NCBI RefSeq assembly: GCF_021560015.1
Contig: NZ_CP073588.1
Span: 2,976,001 to 3,040,000, forward strand
Origin: Shewanella vesiculosa
Lineage (GTDB): Bacteria > Pseudomonadota > Gammaproteobacteria > Enterobacterales > Shewanellaceae
Direction: 5' to 3'
DNA length: 64,000 bases
Shown: positions 13,664-26,302 of the stretch, piece by piece
How positions within the stretch are numbered: the stretch's first letter is position 1
Layout of the letters: each line of letters begins with the position of its first letter
Made by a program: the position numbers and the translations under genes
Notes under the pieces: model-generated
Database searches by the model: none
What the model was told of the DNA's origin: nothing
Seen by the model: only the letters and a program-made list of their open reading frames with translations

Positions 13664-13690
13664 AATGCCGCTAATTTAGCGGCATTTTTT
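13664..13690 (+). terminator. Intrinsic terminator after rho
   Basis: A stem of ATGCCGCTAA and TTTAGCGGCAT followed by a run of six T, about 30 bases after the rho stop. It is strong by eye. Confidence 0.92.
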
Positions 13691-13768
13691 ATGTCTCAAT
13701 AACCTATGACTAAAGATCTTGATAAGACTCAGTCCTACTATCCCGATCCGCAGCGATAAAAGTATTAG

Positions 13769-14026
13769 TCTCTAGGCTTTCAGCTTGCTATCGCCGGTTA
13801 TGATTCTAGCGCTGGTTCCCGCTTTTAAAGCTTTAGCTCGTATAGCATCTAGCAGCCAAGCGCTCTAACATCTAGTCTTTCTGCTTTCTATAGCTGTTCT
13901 CATTCTAGCGCTGGTTCCCGCTTTTAAAGCCTTAGCTTGTATAGCATCTAGCAGCCAAGCGCCCTAGCCTCTATGCTTTTCGCTTGCTATCGCCGGTTAT
14001 CATTCTAGCGCTGGTTACCACTCTTC
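13769..14026. repeat. About 99-bp tandem repeat, roughly 2.6 copies, non-coding
   Basis: The phrase ATTCTAGCGCTGGTT recurs at 13803, 13902 and 14002, spacing 99 and 100 bases. Each full unit also contains CCCGCTTTTAAAGC, TATAGCATCTAGCAGCCAAG and a stretch ending in GCTATCGCCGGTTAT or a diverged form. The copy before the first phrase and the one after the last are partial. The block fills the space between the rho terminator and the end of frdB and contains no open frame of note. The TCTAG/CTAGC words recur within each unit. Function unknown; it resembles lineage-specific spacer repeats of Shewanella. Confidence 0.85.
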
Positions 14027-14031
14027 CCGCC

Positions 14032-14757
14032 TTAAACAGATGCCATTTTCCGACGTAAATAGGCAATTTGTTGCATATGCGGTAAATCTTTCGGGCAAGT
14101 ATCTTGGCAACCTAATAATGTCATGCAGCCAAAAACACCGTCTTGATTACCAATCACATGATAAAAATCATCTGCACTGCGAGTATCACGACTGTCTAAT
14201 TCAAAACGGGCAATTTTCATCATCCCCACAGCGCCAACAAAGGTTTCACGCATTTGTTTAGTGGCACAAGCTGAGACACACACACCGCACTCTATACATC
14301 GCTCTAACTCATAAAGTTTGGTGGCTTCTTCTGGCGACATCGGTGTTTCAATTCGATGAATATCATTATCAACTGTATTGGGATGCAACCACAGCGCTAA
14401 GCGCTCAGATAATTGGCGCATAAATTTGCCCGTATTCACCGATAAATCGCCAATCAGCTCAAAGCCTGGTAATGGCATGAGCTTAATATGCCCATCAGGA
14501 TAATTAGCGGTTAAGGTTCGACAAGCTAAAGTCGGTTTACCATTGATCACCATGGCACAACTGCCACAAATACCTGCACGGCAAACAAAGTCAAATTGCA
14601 GCGATGGGTCTTGAGCTTCACGTAATTGATTTAAGGCGATAAACACCGTCATTCCGGGTGTTTCAGTAAGGCTGTATCTGACCATTTTCGCTTTATCACC
14701 AGGCTCTTGTGGGTCATATCGAAAAATAGAGAAGGTTAACGTACGAGCTTGACTCAT
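14032..14757 (-). CDS. frdB: Fumarate reductase iron-sulfur subunit
   Basis: A 241-residue iron-sulfur subunit of a membrane quinol:fumarate reductase. Cysteines for the 2Fe-2S cluster are C59, C64, C67 and C79 (CRAGICGSC...C). The ferredoxin-like half has C154, C157, C160 and C164 (CIECGVC...C), then C211, C217 and C221 (C...LLGCQDTCPKDLP) for the 4Fe-4S and 3Fe-4S centres. It carries electrons from the haem subunit to the flavin subunit. It begins one base after frdA and ends the operon frdC-frdA-frdB. The sequence type is like the Wolinella/epsilonproteobacterial reductase rather than E. coli FrdABCD. No terminator is evident before the tandem repeats. Confidence 0.93.
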   Translation of the reverse strand: MSQARTLTFSIFRYDPQEPGDKAKMVRYSLTETPGMTVFIALNQLREAQDPSLQFDFVCRAGICGSCAMVINGKPTLACRTLTANYPDGHIKLMPLPGFELIGDLSVNTGKFMRQLSERLALWLHPNTVDNDIHRIETPMSPEEATKLYELERCIECGVCVSACATKQMRETFVGAVGMMKIARFELDSRDTRSADDFYHVIGNQDGVFGCMTLLGCQDTCPKDLPHMQQIAYLRRKMASV

Positions 14758-14758
14758 G

Positions 14759-16753
14759 TTACTTTACTCCCTTCGAAGCATTCGCTATGACATCAGTTAA
14801 TCGCTGATTTCCAGGTTGATATTCTTCGGGTAACTCAAAAGGCATTAATGCCGCTTGCTTGACATGCCTATCGGTGTTTTCATCTAGATCAGCCAAAATA
14901 GCTTCAACCTGTTGCTGACGTTTTTGCGTATCAGGATGAGCAATAACATTATCAATACCATAACCGCGATACCCTGGCGGTAACTCCATTTGCATGACAT
15001 CAATCGCTTCATAGTGTAGTTGTGGCCGAAAACTATCGGTATCTGGCCAACTGGTTAATGTCCGGTTTAACCAGTCTTTATCGTTACGTTGTGGAAAATC
15101 TTCACGAGAATGGGCGCCACGACTTTCAGTGCGAGCATGGGCTCCACATGCAACGGTAAGCGCGACTTTTAGCATCCGTTTAATCCTTAACGCCTCAACT
15201 AATTCTGGGTTGGCATGACGTTTTTTGCACTTTAAGCCCAAATTTTTCGAACGTTCAAGTAGTTCAGACAATTGATTAACAGCCAGCTCAAGATCCGGCC
15301 CATTTCGAAAAATACCCACATAATCCATCATAATTTTTTGCATCACAGCTTTAAGCTTAAAGGGGTCTTCAGTACCTTCGCCGTCAATTAACTGATCTAT
15401 TTCAGTTTGTAACTGCTGCGCATACTGCGCAATTAATTCAGTATCAATCACCAAACTGTTTTGCTCACCAAAATCAGCAACATATTTACCAATAATCATC
15501 CCGCCAACCACAGTTTCAGCCAAAGAATTACCGCCGAGCCGATTAAAGCCATGCATGTCCCAGCAAGCGGCTTCTCCAACACTAAACAATCCTGATAATT
15601 GCGGGCTTTCTCCGTTCGCCTTAGTCCGAATGCCACCCATAGAATAATGCTGAGTCGGCCTAACCGGGATCCACTCTTTTACCGGATCGATGCCCAGAAA
15701 GTTCTCACAAATTTCTTTCACTTCACGCAGATTCGTCTCGATGTGCTTTTGACCTAATAAGGTTATATCTAGCCATAAATGCGGCCCATAAGGACTATTG
15801 ACTCCCTTACCTTTGCGGATATGCTCGGTCATTCTGCGAGAGACCACATCGCGAGAAGCTAGCTCTTTTTTATCGGGCTCATAATCAGGCATAAAGCGGT
15901 AACCGTCTTTATCGCGCAGTACACCACCGTCACCTCGACAGCCTTCAGTGGTTAAAATCCCCACCGGTACGATAGCCGTAGGATGAAACTGTACCGCTTC
16001 CATATTGCCCAGCGTTGCGACGCCAGTCTCTAATGCCAACGCTTGGCCGATACCTTCACAAATCATGGCATTGGTCGACACAGCATAAATCCGTCCGTAG
16101 CCGCCAGTGGCAATGGTAGTCGATTTAGCGATATAAGCACGCAGTTCACCGCTAATTAAGCAGCGAGCAATCACCCCATGACAGCGCTTGCCGTCGTGGA
16201 TAAGGGTTAATGCTTCCATGCGTTCGTGCACAGGAATACCTAACGAAATAGCCTTATTATCGACAGCGTACAACAAAGAATGACCGGTTCCATCTGCGGT
16301 GTAACAAGTGCGCCATTTTTGGGTGCCACCAAAGTCACGCGCGTTAATTAATCCGTGAGCAGCCTCAGCCTCAGTAATAGTGACCTTTTTTGCGTTAACA
16401 ATCACTTGTCTGTCGCCTTTAGTCACTCGAGTCCAGGGGACGCCCCACTGAGCCAACTCTCTTACCGCTTTAGGCGCGCAATGAGCAAACATTCGTGCCA
16501 CGTTTTGATCGCAGCCCCAGTCAGAACCTTTTACCGTATCTTGAAAATGTATATCTTCATCGTCACCAGCACCTTTAATGGTATTGGCTAAACTGGCTTG
16601 CATACCACCTTGGGCAGCGACAGAGTGAGAACGTTTTGCAGGAATAAGCGATAAAACTAAGGTATCAAGTCCGCGCTCTTTTGATGCTATCGCGACTCTT
16701 AATCCTGCCAGCCCTGCGCCAACCACTAAGGTGTCGGTATAGATAATTTTCAT
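14759..16753 (-). CDS. frdA: Fumarate reductase flavoprotein subunit
   Basis: A 664-residue flavoprotein that reduces fumarate to succinate on the cytoplasmic face of the membrane in anaerobic respiration. Visible: the dinucleotide-binding motif [10 protein letters not shown] (about 10-19), [10 protein letters not shown] with His43 as the expected covalent FAD attachment site, the substrate-site segment [20 protein letters not shown], and [10 protein letters not shown]. Length and the His43 position match Wolinella succinogenes FrdA, longer than E. coli FrdA (602). The catalytic direction cannot be proven from sequence, since succinate dehydrogenases share these motifs, but a three-subunit frdCAB order with a single cytochrome b subunit supports fumarate reductase. 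Confidence 0.93.
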   Translation of the reverse strand: MKIIYTDTLVVGAGLAGLRVAIASKERGLDTLVLSLIPAKRSHSVAAQGGMQASLANTIKGAGDDEDIHFQDTVKGSDWGCDQNVARMFAHCAPKAVRELAQWGVPWTRVTKGDRQVIVNAKKVTITEAEAAHGLINARDFGGTQKWRTCYTADGTGHSLLYAVDNKAISLGIPVHERMEALTLIHDGKRCHGVIARCLISGELRAYIAKSTTIATGGYGRIYAVSTNAMICEGIGQALALETGVATLGNMEAVQFHPTAIVPVGILTTEGCRGDGGVLRDKDGYRFMPDYEPDKKELASRDVVSRRMTEHIRKGKGVNSPYGPHLWLDITLLGQKHIETNLREVKEICENFLGIDPVKEWIPVRPTQHYSMGGIRTKANGESPQLSGLFSVGEAACWDMHGFNRLGGNSLAETVVGGMIIGKYVADFGEQNSLVIDTELIAQYAQQLQTEIDQLIDGEGTEDPFKLKAVMQKIMMDYVGIFRNGPDLELAVNQLSELLERSKNLGLKCKKRHANPELVEALRIKRMLKVALTVACGAHARTESRGAHSREDFPQRNDKDWLNRTLTSWPDTDSFRPQLHYEAIDVMQMELPPGYRGYGIDNVIAHPDTQKRQQQVEAILADLDENTDRHVKQAALMPFELPEEYQPGNQRLTDVIANASKGVK

Positions 16754-16762
16754 GCGAATTCC

Positions 16763-17506
16763 TTATAAGGTCGACATATATGGCACTACGGGTAACGCTA
16801 ACGAGTGGCCAATCAAAAGATAAGTCAGCAAACTCGCCACTCCTAACACCATTAAATACGCTAACAACACCTTAGCAAATTTGAGCATGGCAAAACGTTG
16901 CTCAACCAAGCCCCATTTCACCACCACGCGATATAAACCAAATACGCCATGCACTGCAACGACCGGTAATAGCAGGATATATAACGCCCAAGCATTGAAG
17001 TGATACACCCGCTCAGCCGAAAGATGTGGGCCTATTTCAGGATGGGTTATCATGGTGAATAAATGCGTTGGTACGAGGAAGAACAATAAAAAACCCGTGA
17101 TCATTTGCCAAAACCAAATTTTGGTATCTTCATGGGGTAAAAAACGCATTTGATTTCGTAAGGCGCGCCATTGACCTAATTGAGTCGGAAAACGACGTAA
17201 GGCAAATACTGCATGGATCAGCACAACCAATAACATAAAGCAGGAAAAAATTTGGGTCACCAAAGGATAGCCATGGCCAGTTTCACTAAATACTCCGCCC
17301 TCAAGAAACTGCGCCACTTGGTAGAAAGCTTCTTTGCCAAACAAGATACTCGACTCAAAATGCAAATGCAGCACCAGAAAGAGCCCCAGCAACACTCCAG
17401 ATAGACTTTGTAGTTTATCCGCACGAGCAGCCCAAAGAGGGTGAGTAAAACCTTTATCGGTATTTACCGCACGGTCGGCTTTCCCTTGCACAAAATTCGC
17501 AGCCAT
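16763..17506 (-). CDS. frdC: Fumarate reductase cytochrome b subunit
   Basis: A 247-residue integral membrane protein with five hydrophobic segments and several membrane histidines (for example LFLVLHLHFESS, VLIHAVFAL, VPTHLFTMITHPE, VVAVHGVFGLYR) expected to ligate two b haems, as in the di-haem Wolinella FrdC (256 residues). It takes electrons from menaquinol and passes them to the FrdB clusters. It is the first gene of the frdCAB operon (nine bases before frdA). A CRP/FNR-like palindrome is centred about 92 bases upstream of its start codon. Confidence 0.9.
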   Translation of the reverse strand: MAANFVQGKADRAVNTDKGFTHPLWAARADKLQSLSGVLLGLFLVLHLHFESSILFGKEAFYQVAQFLEGGVFSETGHGYPLVTQIFSCFMLLVVLIHAVFALRRFPTQLGQWRALRNQMRFLPHEDTKIWFWQMITGFLLFFLVPTHLFTMITHPEIGPHLSAERVYHFNAWALYILLLPVVAVHGVFGLYRVVVKWGLVEQRFAMLKFAKVLLAYLMVLGVASLLTYLLIGHSLALPVVPYMSTL

Positions 17507-17590
17507 AAAGCATCATATCCTGTCAGGCACAATAACAAGTATTGACCATAGCAAGAGTTTTTCAATAGCGGCAATGAACAATCATCAAAC

Positions 17591-17606
17591 CGTGATAATG
17601 TTCACC
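17591..17606. promoter_or_regulatory. CRP- or FNR/EtrA-like palindrome upstream of frdC
   Basis: CGTGATAATGTTCACC fits the CRP consensus TGTGA-N6-TCACA with one mismatch in each half, and the inner part also resembles the FNR/EtrA consensus TTGAT-N4-ATCAA. It lies in the 235-base space between the lysR-like pseudogene and frdC, about 85 bases before the frdC start. Shewanella uses CRP-cAMP (cyaA is in this window) for anaerobic respiratory genes, so activation of frdCAB is plausible. No reliable -10/-35 pair could be fixed. Confidence 0.5.
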
Positions 17607-17741
17607 TACTAATCAGCGGGAGTTAGAAGCCGGTCACACAAACTAGAAAGTAAAATCTAAACAATACTGATAGTTAACTAAATATCGGCACGAGTGTTCG
17701 GTAGTTCAAACCTATCGAACGCTTTACCTAAAAAAGTAGCA

Positions 17742-18633
17742 TTACAGTAATAATTGCTGGCAATGTTGGCGTAACTTATCGCGTAATAGCAACATGACCG
17801 GAGTGACATGCTCGCGACCTGGACAGATCAAGTTTAGCGCAACTGACTCACCAATATATTCGGTAAGTATCGGTACTAACTTGCCTGTTTTCAAATCATC
17901 AGCAACATCAAGAGCCACTTTAAATACAATTCCTTGGCCCGCAACAGCCCAGCGCCGGGTAATTTCTGCATCGTTACTGCTACGATTGCCACTAACACGA
18001 ACTTTATATTGTTGCTGATCTCGATTAAATGACCATAAATCATGATCACGTTGGTCTAATTTAAAAATTAAACAGTTATGTTGGCTTAACTGTGCCAAGG
18101 TTTCTGGCATGCCATGTTGCGCAATATAACCAGGCGAAGCACAAAATACGTCGAGTATTACAAATCGTAAATGCCACTTGGTTAGAATCAGGCGGCTGAC
18201 CATAACGCAAAGCAACATCAATTTTATCATGTAAGAAATGACTCAAATTGTCGCCAATATCTAACTTAATCGACAAATTAGGATAATCATTTAAAAAGCC
18301 ATCTAACCATGGCAATAACACATTACGGCCAAAATCCGATGATACAGAAACGGTTAACTCGCCCGAAATAGTCCCTTTTTCACTCGCCAATGCTTGCTCA
18401 CCTAACAGCAAGCTAGCTAATGCTTCACGACAATGAATAAGGTAACGCTCACCCTGCGCAGTTAACCGTAAGCTTCTAGTTGTACGAATAAACAGTACTG
18501 CATCTAATTGTTTCTCCAAGCGCTTTAATCCGGCACTCGCGGCGGCAGCTGAAATATCTAACTCAACTGCAGCGCCTGCAATGCTGCCACAATCAGCCAC
18601 CCTAACAAACAAGCTTAAATCGTTAATTAACAT
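17742..18633 (-). pseudogene. LysR-family transcription regulator, frameshifted as read
   Basis: The N-terminal reading frame (from the ATG at 18633) has the LysR winged helix (NDLSLFVRVADCGSIAGAA, AAASAGLKRLEKQL) and the start of the effector domain. The frame then changes near 18138-18146: the upstream part reads NTRRILC and the downstream part CASPGYIAQHGMPETL, which together make the usual LysR joint RRILCASPGY. Restoring two bases (one TG unit in a TGTG context) gives a 297-residue protein, a normal length; one extra base is the alternative. The gene is divergent from an alcohol dehydrogenase-like gene, its likely target, which is also frameshifted. It is either a true pseudogene or a sequence error. 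Confidence 0.82.
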
Positions 18634-18824
18634 CTGTCATCCCAGCGTAAATACTCGGTTATTTTGCTTGTGTCAGCCTCATCTTTACCAAAAATAATTT
18701 GGTAAAGATACAAATATTACCCTGTTAATTTTAACAATAAATTAGGCCACAATAACCAAAACCTAGCATTCAGCACGTATAAACTCAGCATAACTGACAC
18801 TCTTCACCACTCCAAGGAGTCACC

Positions 18825-19846
18825 ATGAAAGCGATTGGATACTATCAAGCAGGCAATATTGATGCGATAAATGCACTTCAAGACATTGAATAGCAACGCC
18901 AGTGGCCACTGGGCATGATTTATTAATTGCGGTACAAGCCATAGCCGTTAACCCTGTAGATGCAAAAGTTCGTCAAGCAAGACAGCCTGAGGAAGGCCAG
19001 CCTAACATCATTGGTTATGATGCAGTGGGTACTGTCAAAGCCATTGGTGATCAGGTCAGTTTATTCAAAGTTGGCGATAAAGTATGGTATGCAGGTGACA
19101 TTACTCGCCAAGGAAGCAACGCCGAATATCAGTTGGTTGACGAACGGATAGTGGGTCATAAACCGCAATCATTAACAGATGCACAAGCGGCAGCATTACC
19201 GTTAACCACCATTACCGCGTGGGAAATTTTATTTGATCGCTTGGGCTTACCTAAAGATGGCAGCGCAACAGATGCGCGAATTATGATTATAGGTGCAGCC
19301 GGTGGTGTCGGGTCTATTTTAGTGCAATTGGCAGCTAAACTTACTGGCGCTAAAGTGATAGCTACAGCCTCTCGTCAGCAAAGCCGCGATTGGATTCTGA
19401 GCTTAGGAGCCGATGTTGTGATCGACCACAGTAAACCCTTATCAACTGAGTTAAATAATGCCGGTTTTGATAACGTGACCCATGTTATCAGTTTAAATCA
19501 CACCGACAGTCACTTTGACGAAATCGTCGCATCGCTTCAGCCACAGGGCAAAATAGCCTTAATTGACGATCCCTTACAACCAATCGACATTATGAAGCTA
19601 AAACTAAAAAGCATTTCACTGCATTGGGAATTAATGTTTACCCGTAGCATGTTCGCTACCCACGATATGATTGCCCAACACCACTTACTCAATGAAGTGA
19701 GCCAACTCATTGATGCAGGCACTATAAAAAGCACTCTGGGTGAACATTATGGTCACATCAATGCCGCTAACTTGACCCGTGCCCACCAGCAAATAGAAAC
19801 TAACACGAGTGTCGGGAAAATAGTCCTAGAAGGATTTGTAGCTTAA
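18825..19846 (+). pseudogene. Zinc-type alcohol dehydrogenase-like / quinone oxidoreductase, frameshifted near its start
   Basis: The gene starts at ATG 18825 after a strong AAGGAG site (MKAIGYYQAGNIDA...) but hits a TAG at 18891. The rest continues in another frame from about 18890 (ATPVATGHDLLIAVQAIAVNP). Inserting one T after GAAT at 18889-18891 gives E-L-A-T-P-V and a single 340-residue protein. That protein is a medium-chain dehydrogenase/reductase with GroES-like N-terminal half, the GYDAVGTV segment and the NAD(P)-binding IIGAAGGVGSILVQLA motif (about residues 155-170). The catalytic zinc ligands are not evident, as in the quinone-oxidoreductase-like branch. It is divergent from the lysR-like gene. 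Substrate unknown. Confidence 0.82.
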
Positions 19847-19885
19847 CGCTCTGCTTCGTTAATCCGCTGTACCTCATCACTTAAT

Positions 19886-19918
19886 CGCGCTGCATGTTTT
19901 GCATCCAGCGCGTTTTTT
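19886..19918 (+). terminator. Intrinsic terminator after the dehydrogenase-like gene
   Basis: Stem CGCGCTG.../...CAGCGCG, extended inside by ATGC/GCAT, followed by TTTTTT, 40 bases after the stop codon. Confidence 0.9.
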
Positions 19919-20056
19919 AATCTAAACACGGACGTGAAGGATCCCTCTTCACCGAGCTAATAACCAATAAACTCTCACCTAAACGAGCATCTTAAAATAA
20001 CTTGGGTATAATAAGCGCCAATTTGATACTACTTTTACCACAGTTAGGAAAACCCC

Positions 20057-20938
20057 ATGGCTTGGATCCAATTACGTATTCACACTCATCGCGATAATGC
20101 CGACATGCTTGGCGACTTATTAATGGATCAAGGCTCGCTTTCCATCACTTACGAAGATGGCCAAGATGAACCTATTTTTGAACCCAAGCTTGGTGAAACA
20201 CCGCTGTGGCAAGACACTGTTATGATTGCATTATTTGATGCAGGCACAGACTTAGCGCCAACCATAGAGTTTTTAGAATCTATGCCATTTCTGGGTAAAG
20301 GTTTTACTCATAAAATTGAACAAGTCGAAGACAAAGACTGGATCCGCGAGTGGATGGACAGCTTTCACCCAATCCAATTTGGTCAACGCTTATGGATATG
20401 CCCAAGCTGGCGTGAAATTCCTGATCCGACCGCGGTTAACGTTATTCTCGATCCTGGTTTAGCCTTTGGTACTGGCACCCACCCTACTACGGCCTTGTGT
20501 TTAGAATGGTTAGACAGCCTAGATTTATCAAACCAAGAAGTTATCGACTTTGGTTGTGGTTCAGGCATTTTGGCCATTGCAGCAATTAAACTCGGAGCCA
20601 AGAAAGTTACGGGTGTTGATATTGACTATCAAGCTATTGACGCCTCAAAAGCCAATGCAGAACGGAACGATGTCGTCGATCAACTGGCTTTATACTTACC
20701 AGAAGATCAACCTGCCAACTTACAAGCAGACGTATTAGTCGCCAATATTCTTGCTGGCCCGTTAAAAGAACTCGCGCCATTGATAGCAGAAAAAGTACGT
20801 GTGGGCGGTAAACTGGCACTATCGGGTTTATTACAAGAACAAGCACAAGAAGTATCCGACTTTTACAGCCAATGGTTCGTCATGGATCCGGTTAGCAATA
20901 AAGAAGACTGGAGCCGCTTAACAGGGGTGCGTAAGTAG
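20057..20938 (+). CDS. prmA: PrmA, ribosomal protein L11 methyltransferase
   Basis: A 293-residue SAM-dependent methyltransferase, the same length as E. coli PrmA, which trimethylates lysines and the N-terminus of ribosomal protein L11. An N-terminal substrate-binding domain (about 1-60) precedes the linker and catalytic domain; the latter shows [14 protein letters not shown], the SAM motif [18 protein letters not shown] (about 164-181) with the acidic GVDID, and the catalytic-loop VANILAGPL. The start is an ATG after TTAGGAAAA. It is followed by a long inverted repeat and then the dusB-fis promoter, so it is probably monocistronic. Confidence 0.95.
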   Translation: MAWIQLRIHTHRDNADMLGDLLMDQGSLSITYEDGQDEPIFEPKLGETPLWQDTVMIALFDAGTDLAPTIEFLESMPFLGKGFTHKIEQVEDKDWIREWMDSFHPIQFGQRLWICPSWREIPDPTAVNVILDPGLAFGTGTHPTTALCLEWLDSLDLSNQEVIDFGCGSGILAIAAIKLGAKKVTGVDIDYQAIDASKANAERNDVVDQLALYLPEDQPANLQADVLVANILAGPLKELAPLIAEKVRVGGKLALSGLLQEQAQEVSDFYSQWFVMDPVSNKEDWSRLTGVRK

Positions 20939-20956
20939 TCCACTCGCAAGCCTAAA

Positions 20957-20999
20957 ATGCACTCAATTACGGGCTATATTTTGAGCTAATTGAGTGCAT
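20957..20999. repeat. 13-bp perfect inverted repeat downstream of prmA
   Basis: ATGCACTCAATTA and TAATTGAGTGCAT are perfect complements separated by 17 bases. No T-run follows, so it is not a standard intrinsic terminator, though it may act as a 3' end stem for prmA mRNA. It begins 19 bases after the prmA stop. Confidence 0.75.
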
Positions 21000-21173
21000 C
21001 CATCCTCGTTTACAGGTTATTAACATTGTTTATTGACACTTGTATACAGGAAAAAGTCTCTCTGCAACTCGCACCAGTGCTCAAAAATAACCGAAATTTG
21101 CCATTTATTAGTCAAAGATGTGACGGCTAATAAAAGTCAAGCAAAAAAGTTGCATTTAGGTCATTTATTGACC

Positions 21174-21210
21174 TTTTCACAAGCGTAAAAAAAGGGCTAC
21201 TATAGCGCCC
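21174..21210 (+). promoter_or_regulatory. Candidate dusB-fis promoter with GC-rich discriminator
   Basis: A -10-like TACTAT lies at 21198-21203, with TTTTCA about 18 bases upstream as a weak -35, and a GC-rich AGCGCCCC immediately downstream. In E. coli the dusB-fis promoter has a GC-rich discriminator and is under ppGpp/DksA stringent and growth-rate control; the same base composition here suggests similar control. The -35 is not convincing. Confidence 0.45.
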
Positions 21211-21236
21211 CTTTGGAGAGCAAGGTGAAGTTCGCA

Positions 21237-22588
<1,352 letters not shown>

Positions 22589-22707
22589 CTTATATGTACC
22601 TTCATATGTACCCTGAGTAAATTCCTTACAAAGTAACGTAAATAAAAACTCATACTCCTGATCCACCCAAAATCAAAAAACTCGCAACATCCTCAATAGC
22701 CTAATGA

Positions 22708-22872
22708 GTTCTCAATCATGATGAATACATCGCTGATCTCAACCTTGATGAATTTCTTAATGAATTTGAACTAAGGCTAACGCTCTTCAATAGCCCAACC
22801 TTTTCAAATAAAATAAAACTCGCAGATGATAAAAAGTGGCAACAGTTGCTAGATGGTAACCCTAACACTTAA
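22708..22872 (+). pseudogene. Possible decayed C-terminal gene fragment
   Basis: A 54-codon open stretch without a start codon, closed by TAA at 22870, reads as plausible protein (EYIADLNLDEFLNEFELR, then KIKLADDKKWQQLLDGNP), with acidic and hydrophobic residues patterned like a real C-terminus. Upstream the frame is stopped by TAA-TGA at 22702-22707. It lies in the roughly 700-base space between fis and the chitinase. I do not recognise the family, and the stretch may be chance. Apart from this and the riboswitch, 22590-23090 shows only AT-rich sequence. Confidence 0.25.
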
Positions 22873-23089
22873 TGTTTAACGCTTAAGTATTTTTCTTATT
22901 TTTTGACACCTTGATTTTCAACCAAAAAATACTTCATTAATTACAAAACCTTAACTAAAAATAAACAGAAGAATTTGATTTTAGTCATTGGTCAAAAAAA
23001 CATCACATATAAAAATATTTATCCTAATCGGATTATTTCATTGCATTTTTATAAAAGTTAAGACTATGCTAATGAAACAAATGACAACG

Positions 23090-23190
23090 CTGTCACTTGT
23101 TTGAGAAAGGCAAACCAATTGAAAGATTGGGACGCAAAGCCTCCGGTCTAAGGGGAATTTAGTACCTATGATAGCGGGGACACCACAGGG
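23090..23190 (+). promoter_or_regulatory. Class I cyclic-di-GMP (GEMM-I) riboswitch aptamer
   Basis: The conserved GEMM-I core is legible: GGCAAACC at 23109, the GAAA tetraloop at 23121, GGGACGCAAAGCC from 23129, the tetraloop-receptor CTCCGGTCTAA, and the second-stem ATAGCGGGGACACC near 23171-23184. This is the class that binds cyclic-di-GMP in mRNA leaders, known upstream of Vibrio gbpA and other chitin or surface genes. It sits about 100 bases before the chitinase start codon on the same strand, and two terminator-like hairpins follow it, so it probably controls transcription read-through into the chitinase gene. Whether it turns expression on or off is not readable by eye. Confidence 0.92.
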
Positions 23191-23198
23191 ATCCTTCT

Positions 23199-23224
23199 TC
23201 ATGCATTTTTGACGCATGAGTTTT
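23199..23224 (+). terminator. First terminator-like hairpin of the riboswitch expression platform
   Basis: TCATGC and GCATGA pair around a nine-base loop, followed by GTTTT. It lies a few bases after the aptamer, where an expression platform is expected. Confidence 0.6.
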
Positions 23225-23229
23225 AGAAA

Positions 23230-23256
23230 GAACAGCTGTCCTGTTCGCGTTTTTTG
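23230..23256 (+). terminator. Second terminator-like hairpin of the riboswitch leader
   Basis: GAACAG and CTGTTC pair around a five-base loop, followed by GCG and six T. It lies between the first hairpin and the chitinase ribosome-binding site; the two hairpins may be tandem terminators or alternatives. Confidence 0.6.
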
Positions 23257-23282
23257 CCTTATTGGTTTAAATAATTCAATAG

Positions 23283-25886
<2,604 letters not shown>

Positions 25887-25920
25887 AAAGCTTACTTATT
25901 AACTACATGTAATCGAAATA

Positions 25921-25944
25921 AAGCTCTGCATTTTTGCAGAGCTT
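25921..25944 (+). terminator. Intrinsic terminator after the chitinase gene
   Basis: AAGCTCTGCA pairs with TGCAGAGCTT around TTTT, followed by TT; about 35 bases after the stop. Almost palindromic. Confidence 0.88.
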
Positions 25945-26147
25945 TTACAGTTTACGGCAGAAATTCGTGCTGGTAGATTTGAACACAAACTCGCTATTTC
26001 GCTTGCCTCTATGATGTGGCCTACTCCACATATTCCAGCATTTTCCTGGAGATTCGGACACCTAATCCTTTAGCATCAGAAAGTTCTATTGGTTTATAAC
26101 GCCCGTAACGTTTTTTCGTAAAGCATAAATGTCTCAATGAATTCAAC

Positions 26148-26216
26148 ATGAACTAATAGCTCGTTCATAATTAATTGTAATGAAAAGGGCTTATCAGTGA
26201 TGACAAGCCCTTTTTG
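26148..26216. repeat. Direct repeat copy B: degenerate fis 3'-end/terminator
   Basis: Aligned without gaps to the fis stop-codon region at 22520-22588 (56 of 69 identical by hand count), including ATGAACTAA, the 17-base spacer length and the hairpin AAGGGCTTATCA...TGACAAGCCCTT with a T-run (26184-26215). The hairpin could still function as a terminator. No fis coding sequence is recognisable upstream of it. It marks the right edge of the chitinase module. Confidence 0.7.
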
Positions 26217-26235
26217 TTTTATTAATTTCATTCAT

Positions 26236-26302
26236 AGTCAGTCACAAGATGATTACTGACTAACAAGCTAGACAGCTAGACAGCTAGACAGCTAGACAGC
26301 TA
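26236..26302. repeat. Short inverted repeat and 8-bp microsatellite GCTAGACA x 4.5
   Basis: AGTCAGT and ACTGACT form an inverted repeat at 26236-26261, followed at 26267-26302 by four perfect copies of GCTAGACA plus GCTA. The 700-base space from 25945 to 26591 otherwise holds the fis-terminator copy and AT-rich sequence without recognisable genes. Confidence 0.85.

Noticed and set aside
13769..14026. The rho-frdB repeat as an integron attC or mobile element
   Set aside because: No integrase, no cassette genes and no RYYYAAC-type core; it is a plain tandem repeat.
14759..16753. FrdA as L-aspartate oxidase or periplasmic flavocytochrome c
   Set aside because: The neighbours are an iron-sulfur and a cytochrome b subunit, and the covalent-FAD histidine is present; no signal peptide or haem c motifs are seen.
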